Positions 9,501-18,653 of a stretch of DNA of 64,000 nt are shown here, one piece after another. Each line of letters begins with the position of its first letter. Positions within the stretch are counted from its first letter, which is position 1. This DNA comes from Bacillota bacterium. GTDB taxonomy: Bacteria; Bacillota; UBA994; UBA5500. A program made the translations under genes and the position numbers. The stretch is taken from positions 10,550-74,549 of the forward strand of contig JAEZJZ010000054.1 in assembly GCA_023436245.1 (NCBI GenBank), in the 5' to 3' direction. The notes under the pieces are model-generated. The model was not told where the DNA came from, did not search any database, and saw only the letters and a program-made list of their open reading frames with translations.

Positions 9501-12500
9501 TGCTCTTTTGATCTGCAGTCACAGTCAGCGCTGCCTTGGTCACAGTGAGTGTTCCCGGCACGAAGGAAATCTGGTAGTTGTCGCTCGTCAGGCCGGATGG
9601 CGTGATCACGTAGCTACCTACATTCTCACCCACTGCTCGAGATAGGGTGAGTGTTCCGCTCAGATCCGCGCTATCGTCCCCTGCCACGAAATCACTATAG
9701 CTGACGGTGAAGGCTGGGTCGGCGCTGCCGTAGACCTTGCTCTTTTGATCTGCAGTCACAGTCAGCGCTGCCTTGGTCACCGTAAGCGTGCCTGGCACGA
9801 AGGAAATCTGGTAGTTGTCGCTCGTCAGGCCGGATGGCGTGATCGCATAGCTTCCCACGACTGACGATTCTGTAGCAGTCGTAGTGAAGGCTAGAGAGCC
9901 ACCCAGGGCAGACTGACTCTGGTCGAAGGCAAAGCCTTCATATCTCGCGCTGAAAGTTGGATTCACCTCGCCGTAGACCTTGCTCACGCTCTCAGCACTG
10001 ACCGTTAAGCCCTTCTTGGTGACCTGCAAAATCCCGGTCCTGAACTCGATGTCGTAGTTAGCACTCTCCAGGCCGTATGGCGTAATCGTGTAGCTCCCGA
10101 CGTTCTCACCGACCGCTCGGGTCAGGCTGAGCGTTTCGCTGAGATCCGCGCTGTCGTCCCCTGCCACAAAACCGCTGTAGCTAACGGTGAAAGCAGGATC
10201 CGCGCTGCCGTAGACCTTGCTCTTTTGATCTGCAGTCACAGTTAGCGCTGCCTTGGTCACCGTAAGCGTGCCTGGCACGAAGGAAATCTGGTAGTTATCG
10301 CTCGTCAGGCCGGATGGCGTGATCACGTAGCTACCTACATTCTCACCCACTGCTCGAGATAGGGTGAGTGTTCCGCTCAAATCCGCGCTGTCGTCTCCCG
10401 CCACGAAACCACTGTAGCTGACGGTGAAGGCAGGGTCCGCGCTGCCGTAGACCTTGCTCTTTTGATCTGCGGTCACGGTCAATGCCTTGGTCGTGACCTG
10501 CAGTGCGCCATCGACAAAGGTAATGGCATAGTTGGGGCTCGTTAGCCCAGATGGGGTGATCGTGTACACGCCCACCCCCGATGCGGCACTTGCCTCTGTG
10601 TTGAATGCCAATGTCCCACCCAATGCAGATGCAGTCTGCCCGAGGACAAAGCCGCTATAGGTCGCAGTGAATGCCGGGTTATTCTGGCCGTAGACCTTGG
10701 TCTTATCTTCAGCCGTCACGGTCAGCGCCTTGGGCGTAACCTGTAGTGTGCCCGGCACGAAGGTAATCACGTATTTGCCTCCACCGGCGAGTGTTCCTTG
10801 TGAAATGGAGTAGCTGGCAACCACTTCGCCCGGGGCTCGGGTAAGGGCGCCGGTGAGTGAGTCACCTTCTTCCAGGGCTCCGGCCGTAATCCGATAGGAC
10901 AGGGCTGGGTCGGCGTCGCCATATGTCTTGGTCTTGTTGTCGGCTGTGACAGTGATCGGAATCGTGGCAAGTTCATAGATCGCTGTCACGGTCAGGTTCT
11001 CCACCACATGACTGAAGTCAGTATTCCACTGAACGAAGCGGTAGCCTGGTCTGCTTGGCTCATCGGGTGCAGCGGCCGCACCGTTCTGCTTCACCGACTG
11101 GCTAGAAAGAACCGCGCCGTTCCAGTCCAGGAATGTCACAGTGTGTCTAGGAAGAGCAGTTACCTGCAGGTTGAAACTGCGCACGACTGTATCCAGCCCA
11201 TCACCAAGTGCGACGGTAATGATTGAGGTGCCGGACTGATTGGCAACAGGCGTAATCGTAAGAGTGCGGCTGCCGCCGGCGCCACCAAAGACGATATTCC
11301 CATTGGGGACAAGTGTGGTGTTGGATGAACTGGCTGAGAGCGCCAAGCTGGAGGTCGCTGTCTCGACATCAGTGACAGTAAACGCCAGCGGTCCAACCAC
11401 ACCATCCTCGGCTACTGTCTGGTTACCAATGAACCCTGAATAGAGGTGCTCTTTGGTCACCAGAGATGAGAATGCGTCTCCTGGTTTGATCCAGCTGAAG
11501 CGAATTGTTTCCCCACCACCGCGCTCATAGTACTCCAGCTTGATGTTATAGAAGTGGCCGGCTGTCAGGTTGATGCTTCCCTCACAGAGCGTCGGTGCCT
11601 GTGGCACCCATTGGTCGATGATCAACTGGTCGTTCACCCAGAGCCTGACCCCATCATCAGATAGCGCTTGGAACACGTAGTTGCCAGTGAGTGGAGCCTT
11701 AAGCGAACCGGACCAGCGGACGCTGAACACCTCGCCGTTCACACCCGGCATGCCCCAGACATTGCCGATACCAGCCCCAGCGCTGGAGGCATAGTTTATC
11801 TGCTCGTCCACACGCGTGGAAACCGGTCCGGTGAGATTCCAATCCCCCAGGTAGAACTGAGTGAACAACCCATCGCCCGTCTCTCCGTTGGTCACGCCAA
11901 AAGAGGGAAGATCATTCACACTGGTGATCGGGATAGTAGCAGTCGAGGCTGGCGAGTTCAACCGATTGTCGTCGGCATCAACCATCACATATTGAAAACT
12001 GGCGTCTGTGTCCCAGTTTGACGCCGGTGTGAAGCGCAGGTTGACTCCCCACCTGCCGGACAGCGGGTCGAGGCTGAGCGGCAGCATAGTTCCTGTTTTG
12101 CCCAAATCTAGGGCCGAGCCACCACTTCCCTGCAGGGTGCCGCCGTCGACCGTAACGATGCGGAGATGCTGCGGCAGGGCGCCTACTGTGTCGGCGACGG
12201 TTGGCACAACTAGGCGGATGTTGTCATACTCAGGTTGCACCGCATCCTCAACCACAGAGATCGGGTCGCCTGTCGGGCTGACTACCGTGGTGTCTCCGCC
12301 GGAACTCGGGGGAATCTGGGCCGAGAACACATTACTCAATGTGTGGGCAGAGTAGCTCTTAGCGTCGGTCGCTCGCACGCGAAAAACCGCGTCGGTCGCA
12401 CTCACGCCTAACGGGATGGTGTACTGGATGCTGGTCGCAGGTCCCGAATAGGCTGAGATCCAGGTGCTGCCGTCATAGAACTCGAGCAGGTACAAGACCG

Positions 12501-15500
12501 CATCACCGTCCACGTCGCTGGCTGTTCCCCAGGCAACATCCACCGTGTCGCCAGCCCCCACTAACTGCCCTTTGCCGGGCGCCGTAAACGCCCCCGGCTG
12601 ACCGGGTGCGTCATTGACCGGATGAATCGTCACGGTCACGCTGTGAATCGTCGAGAGATTATTCTTGCTGTCTCGCACCTGGTATGTGAACTGGTCACTG
12701 CCGTTAGTATTGAGTACTGGCGTGTAGCTGAACTGGTTGCCGCCAGGCGTGACCACAACAGAGCCCTTGCTGCCCTGGCTCACGATCTCAAAGGTCAGAT
12801 TCCAATCCAGACCATCGCTGCTGGAGCCGTCTGCGTCAGAGCCGATTAGCCAGCCAGTGAGGCTGGTGTCCTCGTCAACACCAAAGCCGCCTACAGCGGA
12901 GTTCTGCCAGGCGCTCGTGGCGCTGGCGGGAAGCAGTGCGCCATCGATGTCCGACCGACTGTCCGCCACCAGCGCTCCTGAACCCTCGTTCAGCCGATAG
13001 TAGTTGCTCAGTTGGCTGTAATTGGGATGAGTGGCATCGATCTCCCGATACATCCAGGCTGCAAGCGTGCTCTCTGCCAGGCTAGTCTTCCAGATTCGGA
13101 CCTCGTCCAGACCACCGACAAACAGATTGGATGGGCTTCCGCTGCCCCCGACGGTGCCACCTAGATAGAGACGATTGTCGCTGATGCTCAAGCTGAAAAC
13201 GGCCGGCTGTGCCAACACCTGCACACCATCCAGGAACCCGCGCAGAGTGGCGCCGTCATAAGCGTAAGCTACGTGGTGCCAGCTGCTGTCCGGCATCGGG
13301 ATGATGGAGAGCGGGTACGGATCATCACCGCTGAAACCAGTGCCGCCTCTCAGTGCATAGAAGGCCATCTTGTGTTCACCGGGTTGATGCAGTATCGCCC
13401 ACTGCATGTTTGGATTGTTGTTCCGGGAGATGACGTAGGACGCCACATTGGATGGCGACCGAAACCAGAACTCGATCGTGAAGTTGTTGGTGATGTTATG
13501 CGAGCTGCTGGTCGGGATTTCCACGTAGCTGGTGCCATCGAACTGCAGCGCGCTGCCGAATCCGGCCACAGGAGGAACTGCTGGTTCGAAGAGGGCCATG
13601 GCGGAGATGTTGCCGGACACAGCCAAATCGGTACGGGCCGGCTCGGTTCGGCCGTCGCTCCACTGAGCAAATTGGTAACCACTATCCGGCACAGCCACCA
13701 CCTGAGTTCCACTTCCACCGAGCAGCACATTCTGCGAGCTGGCCCCGGTGACTTGGCCGTGGCTGGCGGCGCTGTAGCTGAGCACAAAAGTAGGTAGCCC
13801 ATCTGGAGGTAGAAGGTAGGGATACCCTGCGTTGCTCTCGGCAGACGCATGCCAGTATTCCAGGTCCGGGACGCTGGAGCGCGTGGCCGTGACCCAGGCG
13901 TTCAGGGCCCCCCTCAGCGTAACCGCAGTTGCCTCTCCGGTGTTGATCAGAGAATGACCGGCCACAGCCGACAGCACGCCCTGGCTGTCGGCAAAGGTTG
14001 CTGCCCCCTCATAGGTCAGCCCGGCCCCCTGCACTCCAAACCCCGGCAGCAAAGAGCCGGACCAATAGCAGTGGCGGAAGATGGCTGGGGTCTCTGCAGC
14101 GCCGCTAGCGTCAGCTGCCAGCCCGCCAGCTGTCGAGGCGCCAGCGGGGGTAACGAGGCTATAGCAGTTCTCCACATGGCTGCCTGCGGCGCGCCCGATC
14201 AGACCAGCGGCCAGGTCCACGCCCGTGACGTTGCCTACGTTGTAGGCATTCTGGGCAGTACCGTTATGGTCTGTACCAACCAGACCAGCGGCCACTGCTC
14301 CAGTGACGTCGCTCCGGTTGAAGCTGTCCTGCAGCAGCCCGGCATCGCTGATGCCGATCAAACCGCCGACGTGAGTCGCTCCGGAGCCGACGACGGAGCC
14401 TGAACCCGAGCTGTTCCTCACCTGACCGGAGTTGCTGCCTACCAGACCACCGACTCCAAAATCTCCGGATGAGCTAGTGCTCACGGTTCCCTGTTGGTGA
14501 CAGTTCTCAAGCAGACCATGGTTGATGGCAGCGATCGCGCCCGCATGTCCGCCTCCCACAACCACACTGTCTGACAGAGAGACGTTTCTGACTATGCCGG
14601 CAGACTCGACGGTGCCGAACAAGCCCACGCCTGTCCCATCTGCTTGGCGAACCTCCAGCCCTCGGACAACGTGATTGTTGCCGTCCAACACCCCGCTGAA
14701 GACCTGCCCTCCGCTGCCAATGGGCTGGTGGTTGCTCAGCAGTTCGCTGACCGGGGGCAAGTTGATGTCATTGGTCAAGGCGTAGTGCGCCGCACCATGG
14801 GTGGCGTTCTCGCTGTTCACCTTCACTGCCACCAGTGCCAACTCAGAGGCAGTGCTGACCTGATACGGATCACCCAAGACGCCCGTTCCTCCGGCAAACA
14901 CAGAGGCGATCGGTCTGAGATACGGGTATGCTGCGTTATAGGAGGGGGAGTTAGCCCAGGTTGACTGGAAGTCCCACCCGCTGTAGTTGGTCAGCTCCTG
15001 CATATCGAGAGTGGACTTTCCGGCGCCCTTGCCGTTGCCCGCCCGGGCAAAGATGTCGGAATCGTAGTAACAAGAGGTCACCGCTCCACTGCCACCGCCG
15101 ACCAGACCGCCGAGATTGCTGGCCGACCCCGTGGTTCTGGTAGCGCCGAAGACGTCCCCATGATTGCCGGTGGACGTGCTGTCCAGCGCCTGGCCACTCT
15201 CTTCGTCCAGCTTCCAGTAGCCAACCAGTCCGGGCTCGTTCCCCTGTAGTTTCTTGTCCTTGTTGGCCGCAATCTCGGAAGCCGTCAATGCCCGGTTCCA
15301 AATCCGGACGTCCGCAATTTTCCCTTGAAAGAGCATCACATGGCCATCCCGACAGCCGATGGTGATATCCGAGGCATTGGCCACGAGCGGGTTACTCGGT
15401 CGGTTCAACATGTAGGCTACCTTGCCCACGTTCTTGCCGTTCTGCCAGATATCCCGAGCCACGCCGTTGATGAAGATACTGGCGGCTGCTCGTTGGGCTG

Positions 15501-16461
15501 CCGCCTCATAGGTCAACGTGGCGGCGACGTGGAACCAACCTGGCTGCAAAGCCTCAGGTACATCCAGCCAAGAGTCCCCGCCGCTTGCGCCGATCGGGAT
15601 GAAGCGCAGCCCGTTTTGTCCAGAGCCGCCTTCCGTATGCAGTTCGAACTGCTCAAAGCCCTTGCCCATGATGAACTGCACATTGTCGGCCACCTGATTG
15701 ACAGCATCCCACTGGAACCACGCTTCCACAGTGAAGGTGGTGGTGGCATAGGTTGGATTGTGCTGGATCTGAACGTAGTCGTCGCCATCAAAGCTCAGGT
15801 AGTTGCTGAACACAGAAGCGTCCACCGAAGATGCCGCATAGCAGGTACTGACGCTACCGGTGTTGCTGCCGACTAGTCCGCCCAGCAGGTCGCGACCGCT
15901 GACTGTGGCGCGGGCGTAGCTGTCTGCGAGCGTGCCTGAGTTGCTGCCAACAAGTCCACCCACCCGATCCTGCCCGGAGACGACTCCGCTGGCCGCGCAG
16001 CGGCTAATCTCGCCAGCGTTCACCCCGGCCAAAATGCCAGCATCACTGCTGGCCGTGATGCTGGCAGCCGAGATCTCGAGATTACTCACCAGGGCACCGG
16101 CACCAATTGACGCAAACAACCCAGCGGCGTCCAGGGTGGTGTCGACAATCGCCAGATTCGTGATCTTCTTGCCATTACAGTCAAATTGACCGGTGAATGG
16201 GCTGATCAGAGAACCGAGCGGCAGCCACGCCTCCGTCAGGTTGATGTCCGCCATCAGCCTGTATTGCTGCGCGAGGCTGCTGGCATCCATCCCAATGGCG
16301 GCCAACTCAGCAGGCGTACGAACCTCGATCCACCCAGCCTCGGCGCTAGCAACATGACCGACTTCTCCAAACAGCGGATCCCCAAGACAGATCAACAGCG
16401 CGAGCGCTGCTATTAGCCAGGGGCGCATGATCGCGGTGCGCTTCCATAACGTGGTTGACAT
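6544..16461 (-). CDS. Giant S-layer-type surface protein (GLUG, LamG, PA14, MBG x12, SLH x3)
   Basis: This is a secreted wall-anchored protein of 3305 residues. The ATG at 16461 is preferred because GGGGAGG lies nine bases upstream; an ATG nine bases earlier touches that site. In order (approximate residues): signal peptide 1-43; GLUG repeats 110-215; LamG-like domain 223-425; more GLUG repeats 500-850; second LamG-like domain 965-1160; cadherin-like and Ig-like segments 1170-1500; PA14-type domain 1530-1690; one InlB-B-like repeat near 1780; twelve MBG repeats of about 79 residues 1838-2789; one YDG domain; an unassigned domain 2890-3110; and three SLH domains 3117-3305 with TRME, TREQ and TRAE. 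SLH domains are known to bind pyruvylated wall polymers, and csaB lies 3 kb away. The adhesive domain set suggests attachment to carbohydrate or cells; the ligand is unknown. Confidence 0.93.
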   Translation of the reverse strand: MSTTLWKRTAIMRPWLIAALALLICLGDPLFGEVGHVASAEAGWIEVRTPAELAAIGMDASSLAQQYRLMADINLTEAWLPLGSLISPFTGQFDCNGKKITNLAIVDTTLDAAGLFASIGAGALVSNLEISAASITASSDAGILAGVNAGEISRCAASGVVSGQDRVGGLVGSNSGTLADSYARATVSGRDLLGGLVGSNTGSVSTCYAASSVDASVFSNYLSFDGDDYVQIQHNPTYATTTFTVEAWFQWDAVNQVADNVQFIMGKGFEQFELHTEGGSGQNGLRFIPIGASGGDSWLDVPEALQPGWFHVAATLTYEAAAQRAAASIFINGVARDIWQNGKNVGKVAYMLNRPSNPLVANASDITIGCRDGHVMLFQGKIADVRIWNRALTASEIAANKDKKLQGNEPGLVGYWKLDEESGQALDSTSTGNHGDVFGATRTTGSASNLGGLVGGGSGAVTSCYYDSDIFARAGNGKGAGKSTLDMQELTNYSGWDFQSTWANSPSYNAAYPYLRPIASVFAGGTGVLGDPYQVSTASELALVAVKVNSENATHGAAHYALTNDINLPPVSELLSNHQPIGSGGQVFSGVLDGNNHVVRGLEVRQADGTGVGLFGTVESAGIVRNVSLSDSVVVGGGHAGAIAAINHGLLENCHQQGTVSTSSSGDFGVGGLVGSNSGQVRNSSGSGSVVGSGATHVGGLIGISDAGLLQDSFNRSDVTGAVAAGLVGTDHNGTAQNAYNVGNVTGVDLAAGLIGRAAGSHVENCYSLVTPAGASTAGGLAADASGAAETPAIFRHCYWSGSLLPGFGVQGAGLTYEGAATFADSQGVLSAVAGHSLINTGEATAVTLRGALNAWVTATRSSVPDLEYWHASAESNAGYPYLLPPDGLPTFVLSYSAASHGQVTGASSQNVLLGGSGTQVVAVPDSGYQFAQWSDGRTEPARTDLAVSGNISAMALFEPAVPPVAGFGSALQFDGTSYVEIPTSSSHNITNNFTIEFWFRSPSNVASYVISRNNNPNMQWAILHQPGEHKMAFYALRGGTGFSGDDPYPLSIIPMPDSSWHHVAYAYDGATLRGFLDGVQVLAQPAVFSLSISDNRLYLGGTVGGSGSPSNLFVGGLDEVRIWKTSLAESTLAAWMYREIDATHPNYSQLSNYYRLNEGSGALVADSRSDIDGALLPASATSAWQNSAVGGFGVDEDTSLTGWLIGSDADGSSSDGLDWNLTFEIVSQGSKGSVVVTPGGNQFSYTPVLNTNGSDQFTYQVRDSKNNLSTIHSVTVTIHPVNDAPGQPGAFTAPGKGQLVGAGDTVDVAWGTASDVDGDAVLYLLEFYDGSTWISAYSGPATSIQYTIPLGVSATDAVFRVRATDAKSYSAHTLSNVFSAQIPPSSGGDTTVVSPTGDPISVVEDAVQPEYDNIRLVVPTVADTVGALPQHLRIVTVDGGTLQGSGGSALDLGKTGTMLPLSLDPLSGRWGVNLRFTPASNWDTDASFQYVMVDADDNRLNSPASTATIPITSVNDLPSFGVTNGETGDGLFTQFYLGDWNLTGPVSTRVDEQINYASSAGAGIGNVWGMPGVNGEVFSVRWSGSLKAPLTGNYVFQALSDDGVRLWVNDQLIIDQWVPQAPTLCEGSINLTAGHFYNIKLEYYERGGGETIRFSWIKPGDAFSSLVTKEHLYSGFIGNQTVAEDGVVGPLAFTVTDVETATSSLALSASSSNTTLVPNGNIVFGGAGGSRTLTITPVANQSGTSIITVALGDGLDTVVRSFNLQVTALPRHTVTFLDWNGAVLSSQSVKQNGAAAAPDEPSRPGYRFVQWNTDFSHVVENLTVTAIYELATIPITVTADNKTKTYGDADPALSYRITAGALEEGDSLTGALTRAPGEVVASYSISQGTLAGGGKYVITFVPGTLQVTPKALTVTAEDKTKVYGQNNPAFTATYSGFVLGQTASALGGTLAFNTEASAASGVGVYTITPSGLTSPNYAITFVDGALQVTTKALTVTADQKSKVYGSADPAFTVSYSGFVAGDDSADLSGTLTLSRAVGENVGSYVITPSGLTSDNYQISFVPGTLTVTKAALTVTADQKSKVYGSADPAFTVSYSGFVAGDDSADLSETLSLTRAVGENVGSYTITPYGLESANYDIEFRTGILQVTKKGLTVSAESVSKVYGEVNPTFSARYEGFAFDQSQSALGGSLAFTTTATESSVVGSYAITPSGLTSDNYQISFVPGTLTVTKAALTVTADQKSKVYGSADPAFTVSYSDFVAGDDSADLSGTLTLSRAVGENVGSYVITPSGLTSDNYQISFVPGTLTVTKAALTVTADQKSKVYGSADPAFTVSYSGFVAGDDSADLSGMLNLTRAAGENVGSYAITPSGLTTGNYEISFVPGTLTVTKAALTVTADQKSKVYGSTDPAFTVSYSGFVAGDDSEDLSGMLNLTRAAGENVGSYAITPSGLTTGNYEISFVPGVLSVTKVTLTVTADGKNKVYGSVDPALTVSYSGFVAGDDSGDLAGTLALTRAVGENVGNYTITAAGLTSDNYSIEFVPGVLQVTEQDLTITAVSTSKVYGSADPAFTVGYSGFVAGDGVADLAGTLTVTRVAGENVDSYAVTPSGLTSGNYSISFVPGTLSVTKAALTVTADVKSKIYGSADPAFTVSYSGFVAGDDYGDLTGELALAREEGENVGGYTITPSGLASENYTISFLPGTLVIDKATLTVTADDKSKVYGAEDPVLSYTPSGTLYHGDQYSVITGVTMTTATGQVATAGEHEISISGATAVNYTIVPVAGKLQVQRKQINATGISALSKYYDGTPAARLQLSQAELVGVEEGDDVSLDVTAAAGTFGDSQMGIGKPVAVAGLRLVGEDADNYDLLPYQAVASIIEEDEPVRPTPPPGTGVDVTFNGNVQGNSATAVTETDAQGMTTTRVVFDAAKLGAKLADEAGDNSLISVVVNNDADRVVGELTGQMVKNMENRSATVQISTGLASYTLPAAEISIDAVAQQLGESVSLQDVTVHVEITNPDLDTVTAVEDAANAGNYLLVVPPVEFAVSCTYGDQTMQVSQFNAYVERTIAIPDGVDYSRVTTAVVLQPDGTFRSVPTRVVVIDGKYHATVNSLTNSTYTVIWNPISFADMVGHWAEGPANDMGSRLVMPGETAEMFGASGNVTRMEFIATLVRALGLASGTGSSPFVDLRPGDESYGYALTAYQYQLIGGYPGSALLPNERITREQAMSMVVAAMRVTGLDNRLTAEEVSSLLAEYSDGDAVSDWARGVVAACIDSGIIGGRPGRAIAPQDLVTRAELAAIAQRLLRQSSLI
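8104..10959 (-). repeat. Twelve tandem MBG-coding repeats (about 238 bp each)
   Basis: Within the giant gene, each unit encodes LTVTADxKSKVYGSADPAF and ends with NYxISFVPGTLTVTK. Several copies are almost identical in DNA: about 100 bases from 9095 recur exactly near 9331. The unit near 9560-9670 recurs near 10270-10390 although other repeats lie between them. This points to recent duplication or gene conversion, and copy number is likely to vary between strains. Confidence 0.9.
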
Positions 16462-16612
16462 TTGAACCATCCTCCCCGTCTTTCAGCCAGATCGGCTACC
16501 AGCAGTCAGCTAAGGGGAATCCGGCTGGTAACCTACAGTCTGTCGTCCTGTTGGACTTGAAAGCACTTATTGGTAATTGAGAATTCTTCACTACTGAGTC
16601 GAATCCTGCGCC

Positions 16613-16642
16613 ATTCGACACGACTCTGCAGAAGATTGTCAA
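16613..16642 (-). promoter_or_regulatory. Possible promoter of the giant SLH gene
   Basis: A perfect TTGACA (minus strand, 16637-16642) is followed after 18 bases by TCGAAT (16613-16618), a weak -10. It would give a leader of about 145 bases. No known riboswitch pattern was recognised in that leader. Confidence 0.3.
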
Positions 16643-16706
16643 TTCATGTCGCATTCTAGAACAAATTTCTCCAAGTAGCACCCAATTACTACCTTAAGGG
16701 AGGCGC

Positions 16707-16805
16707 TTTCTCCATTGAACGTTTCGTTGAACGTTCAATGGAGAAGGCAGGATTGATCAAGAACACGCCCCGCTGAACGTTCAGCGAAACGTTCAGCGGG
16801 GCGTG
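16707..16805. repeat. Two related long hairpins with shared AACGTT cores
   Basis: The gene-free stretch 16462-16864 holds two perfect hairpins: TTCTCCATTGAACGTT with its complement around TCGTTG, and ACGCCCCGCTGAACGTT with its complement around CAGCGA. Both have the core TGAACGTT...AACGTTCA but different outer arms. They lie downstream of the M28 peptidase stop and may act as terminators, although T-runs are weak. Confidence 0.65.
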
Positions 16806-16864
16806 CTTACTCCTAGTACATAGAGAGTTGCGGGCGAGGCTGCTTCAGCCTGATCACCGCTCCA

Positions 16865-17821
16865 TCAGGGCCGCGTCACCGCTGCCCTGCGACAGAACCT
16901 GACTAGTTCATTTACCAGCCACACCACATTGTCCAGATTGATTCGACAGTCACGCGGAGAGTGCACGTTCGGGACCTCGAAGCCGCGTCCGTATCTGGCC
17001 GGATTGGCAAAGAGAACCCCCGTTGCCCCTTCTCGCCTGAAGCTGTAGTGATCGGACATCAGCCCCGCAACCATGACAGCATCGTCTCGACTTGCTCTGA
17101 GATGCTGGTAGATCGCTTCACTGCGCTCGCGCGACCCGACATAGCTGACCACTGGGGTACTGCCGCAGCCCACGCAGTCGAAGTTGATAATCGTGGCCCG
17201 GGCCAGGTCAATCCCCTGCTCCCGCCAGCTTCGCTGCAGGCGCCTGGAGCCCCACAGCCCGCGCTCTTCCAAGTCGACAAAGGCCAACTGAACCTTGTGC
17301 TTGAGGGCGGGTTCGTCATTGAGGGCATGCGCCAAGCCCAACAAGACCAAGATCCCGCTAGTGTTGTCGTTATGATTATGCTTGTTGCTGAAGAACGTAG
17401 GTAAACAGAGCACCAGGATGAGCGACAGGTCAAAAAGGAGTTCGAGAGAGCCGGGCAGCGGGGATGCCAGTACCTTGCTGGTAAGGCGCTCCCAGATGAA
17501 GCTGGATACCATCGCCAGCAGAAACCCTGCCAATACGCCGACCCAAAGACCGTGGCCGAGTAGCCGACAGAAGGCGGTATACCCGAACGGTAGCTGGCCA
17601 CCCGTGTCGTAATGGGCGATCAGGATCACTTCGGGATTGCAGTTGCGGGTGACCACATTTTCGCTTCTGAACCACCTGCCGCCCTTGATCACTTCTGCAT
17701 CCCAGCCGAGCTCGGACAGCTCGCGCAACAACCAGTCCCGAAAGGCTGCCCGCTGCTTGGCCGTCCTTCTGACTGGAAAGGAGGAAACGATTGAGTCCAG
17801 GGCAGCTTGCGTATAGTCCAT
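16865..17821 (-). CDS. Membrane-associated M28-family zinc aminopeptidase
   Basis: This protein of 318 residues is predicted to be a metallopeptidase cleaving N-terminal residues. M28 metal-site motifs are visible: H70 in AHYDT, D152 in NHNDNTSG, the Glu pair near E185/E186 in VDLEERGLWGS, D215 in NFDCVG and H287 in NVHSPRD. Two hydrophobic segments (about 88-110 and 127-145) interrupt the domain between the first and second zinc ligands, which is unusual and suggests membrane attachment. There is no signal peptide. ATG at 17821 has GAGGGG upstream. It stands alone between the SLH gene and the PspC-like gene; the substrate is unknown. Confidence 0.85.
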   Translation of the reverse strand: MDYTQAALDSIVSSFPVRRTAKQRAAFRDWLLRELSELGWDAEVIKGGRWFRSENVVTRNCNPEVILIAHYDTGGQLPFGYTAFCRLLGHGLWVGVLAGFLLAMVSSFIWERLTSKVLASPLPGSLELLFDLSLILVLCLPTFFSNKHNHNDNTSGILVLLGLAHALNDEPALKHKVQLAFVDLEERGLWGSRRLQRSWREQGIDLARATIINFDCVGCGSTPVVSYVGSRERSEAIYQHLRASRDDAVMVAGLMSDHYSFRREGATGVLFANPARYGRGFEVPNVHSPRDCRINLDNVVWLVNELVRFCRRAAVTRP

Positions 17822-17899
17822 CGGTTACCCCTCGCCTCCTTCGGGTGACACTGCCCGTGCAGAGCACGCCTCACTTTGGTGACGTTTGGCATGGAACAA

Positions 17900-17992
17900 A
17901 GATTGCGGAGAGCGGTCCGCAATCATAACAGTGGCCCTCGCTGGTCGCCCAGCAAGGGCCGCTGTGGAACGGGGGGACTGTCCCCCCGTTCC
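17900..17992 (-). terminator. Triple hairpin after the PspC-like gene
   Basis: Starting two bases after the stop at 17994 come three stems on the minus strand: GGAACGGGGGGAC/GTCCCCCCGTTCC, GGCCCTTGCTGG/CCAGCGAGGGCC, and GATTGCGGA/TCCGCAATC followed by TTTGTT. The last is the best terminator. The first resembles a GGGGAC...GTCCCC motif also seen near 24080. Confidence 0.55.
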
Positions 17993-17993
17993 A

Positions 17994-18521
17994 TTACATT
18001 TCTTTTGGTCTAGACAGGCTGCTCACCAGCAACAACACGCCTAATGCCAGCGGAATCACCGGCCACCACTCGCGCAGGGTATGGCGCAGGAGGTAACTCA
18101 GGTTCCAGAAACGGTTGACCAACATGTAGCTGCCGACTGCGATCAGCACCAATGCCAAGAGACGCTGCCCTTCGCCAGAGTTGCGCACCGGCTGAGGGCC
18201 CGTCTGCCTGATGATCGGCGGCTCGAAGCTTGACGTCTCAGCAGTCCCTGCAGTAGTGGATTCGCTAGGACGCGGCTCTGCCGGCTGCCGGAACGAGCTC
18301 TCCGTCCGCCCGAACGGACGCTGACCGTCGGTCACCTGCCACTTGTCCGGCATGATGATCGCGGCAATGATGTAGCCCAGTACCCCAGCGCCGCCCATCA
18401 GCGACACCAAAATGAAGCCCAGACGAACCAGAGTAACGTCGATGCCCAAGTACTCCGCCAAGCCAGCGCAGACGCCGGCCAACATGGCACCCTCACTTGT
18501 CTTGTAAATGCGTCTTCCCAT
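17994..18521 (-). CDS. PspC-domain membrane protein
   Basis: The protein has 175 residues. The N-terminal PspC domain (about 3-60) has the typical RRIYKTSEGAMLAGVCAGLAEYLG start and a membrane helix ending IIAAIIMPDK. A polar, Ser/Pro/Glu-rich linker (60-115) leads to two C-terminal helices (about 120-170) like those of small envelope-stress proteins. ATG at 18521 is chosen over an in-frame TTG two codons upstream because GGGGGGGAG is correctly spaced from it. In other bacteria PspC domains sense or transmit membrane stress; no psp partner genes are seen here, so the role is inferred. Confidence 0.85.
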   Translation of the reverse strand: MGRRIYKTSEGAMLAGVCAGLAEYLGIDVTLVRLGFILVSLMGGAGVLGYIIAAIIMPDKWQVTDGQRPFGRTESSFRQPAEPRPSESTTAGTAETSSFEPPIIRQTGPQPVRNSGEGQRLLALVLIAVGSYMLVNRFWNLSYLLRHTLREWWPVIPLALGVLLLVSSLSRPKEM

Positions 18522-18653
18522 AGCCAACTCCCCCCCAAAAGCACATTCAATCAGAAGCTCCCTCGGCGTAATACGTGCTGCTTGGGCCGAGGTTTCACGG
18601 CACGAGTATACTTGAGTCGCTGTCAGCTGGCAAGAGCGCTTTTCGCAAAGCGC

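Noticed and set aside
8104..10959. CRISPR-like regular DNA repeats
   Set aside because: The period of about 238 bases, absence of unique spacers and continuous coding frame show that they are MBG domain repeats of the SLH protein.
16462..16700. Possible cyclic-di-GMP riboswitch before the giant SLH gene
   Set aside because: The leader is long enough, but the conserved class I core could not be found on reading; only a possible promoter is kept.
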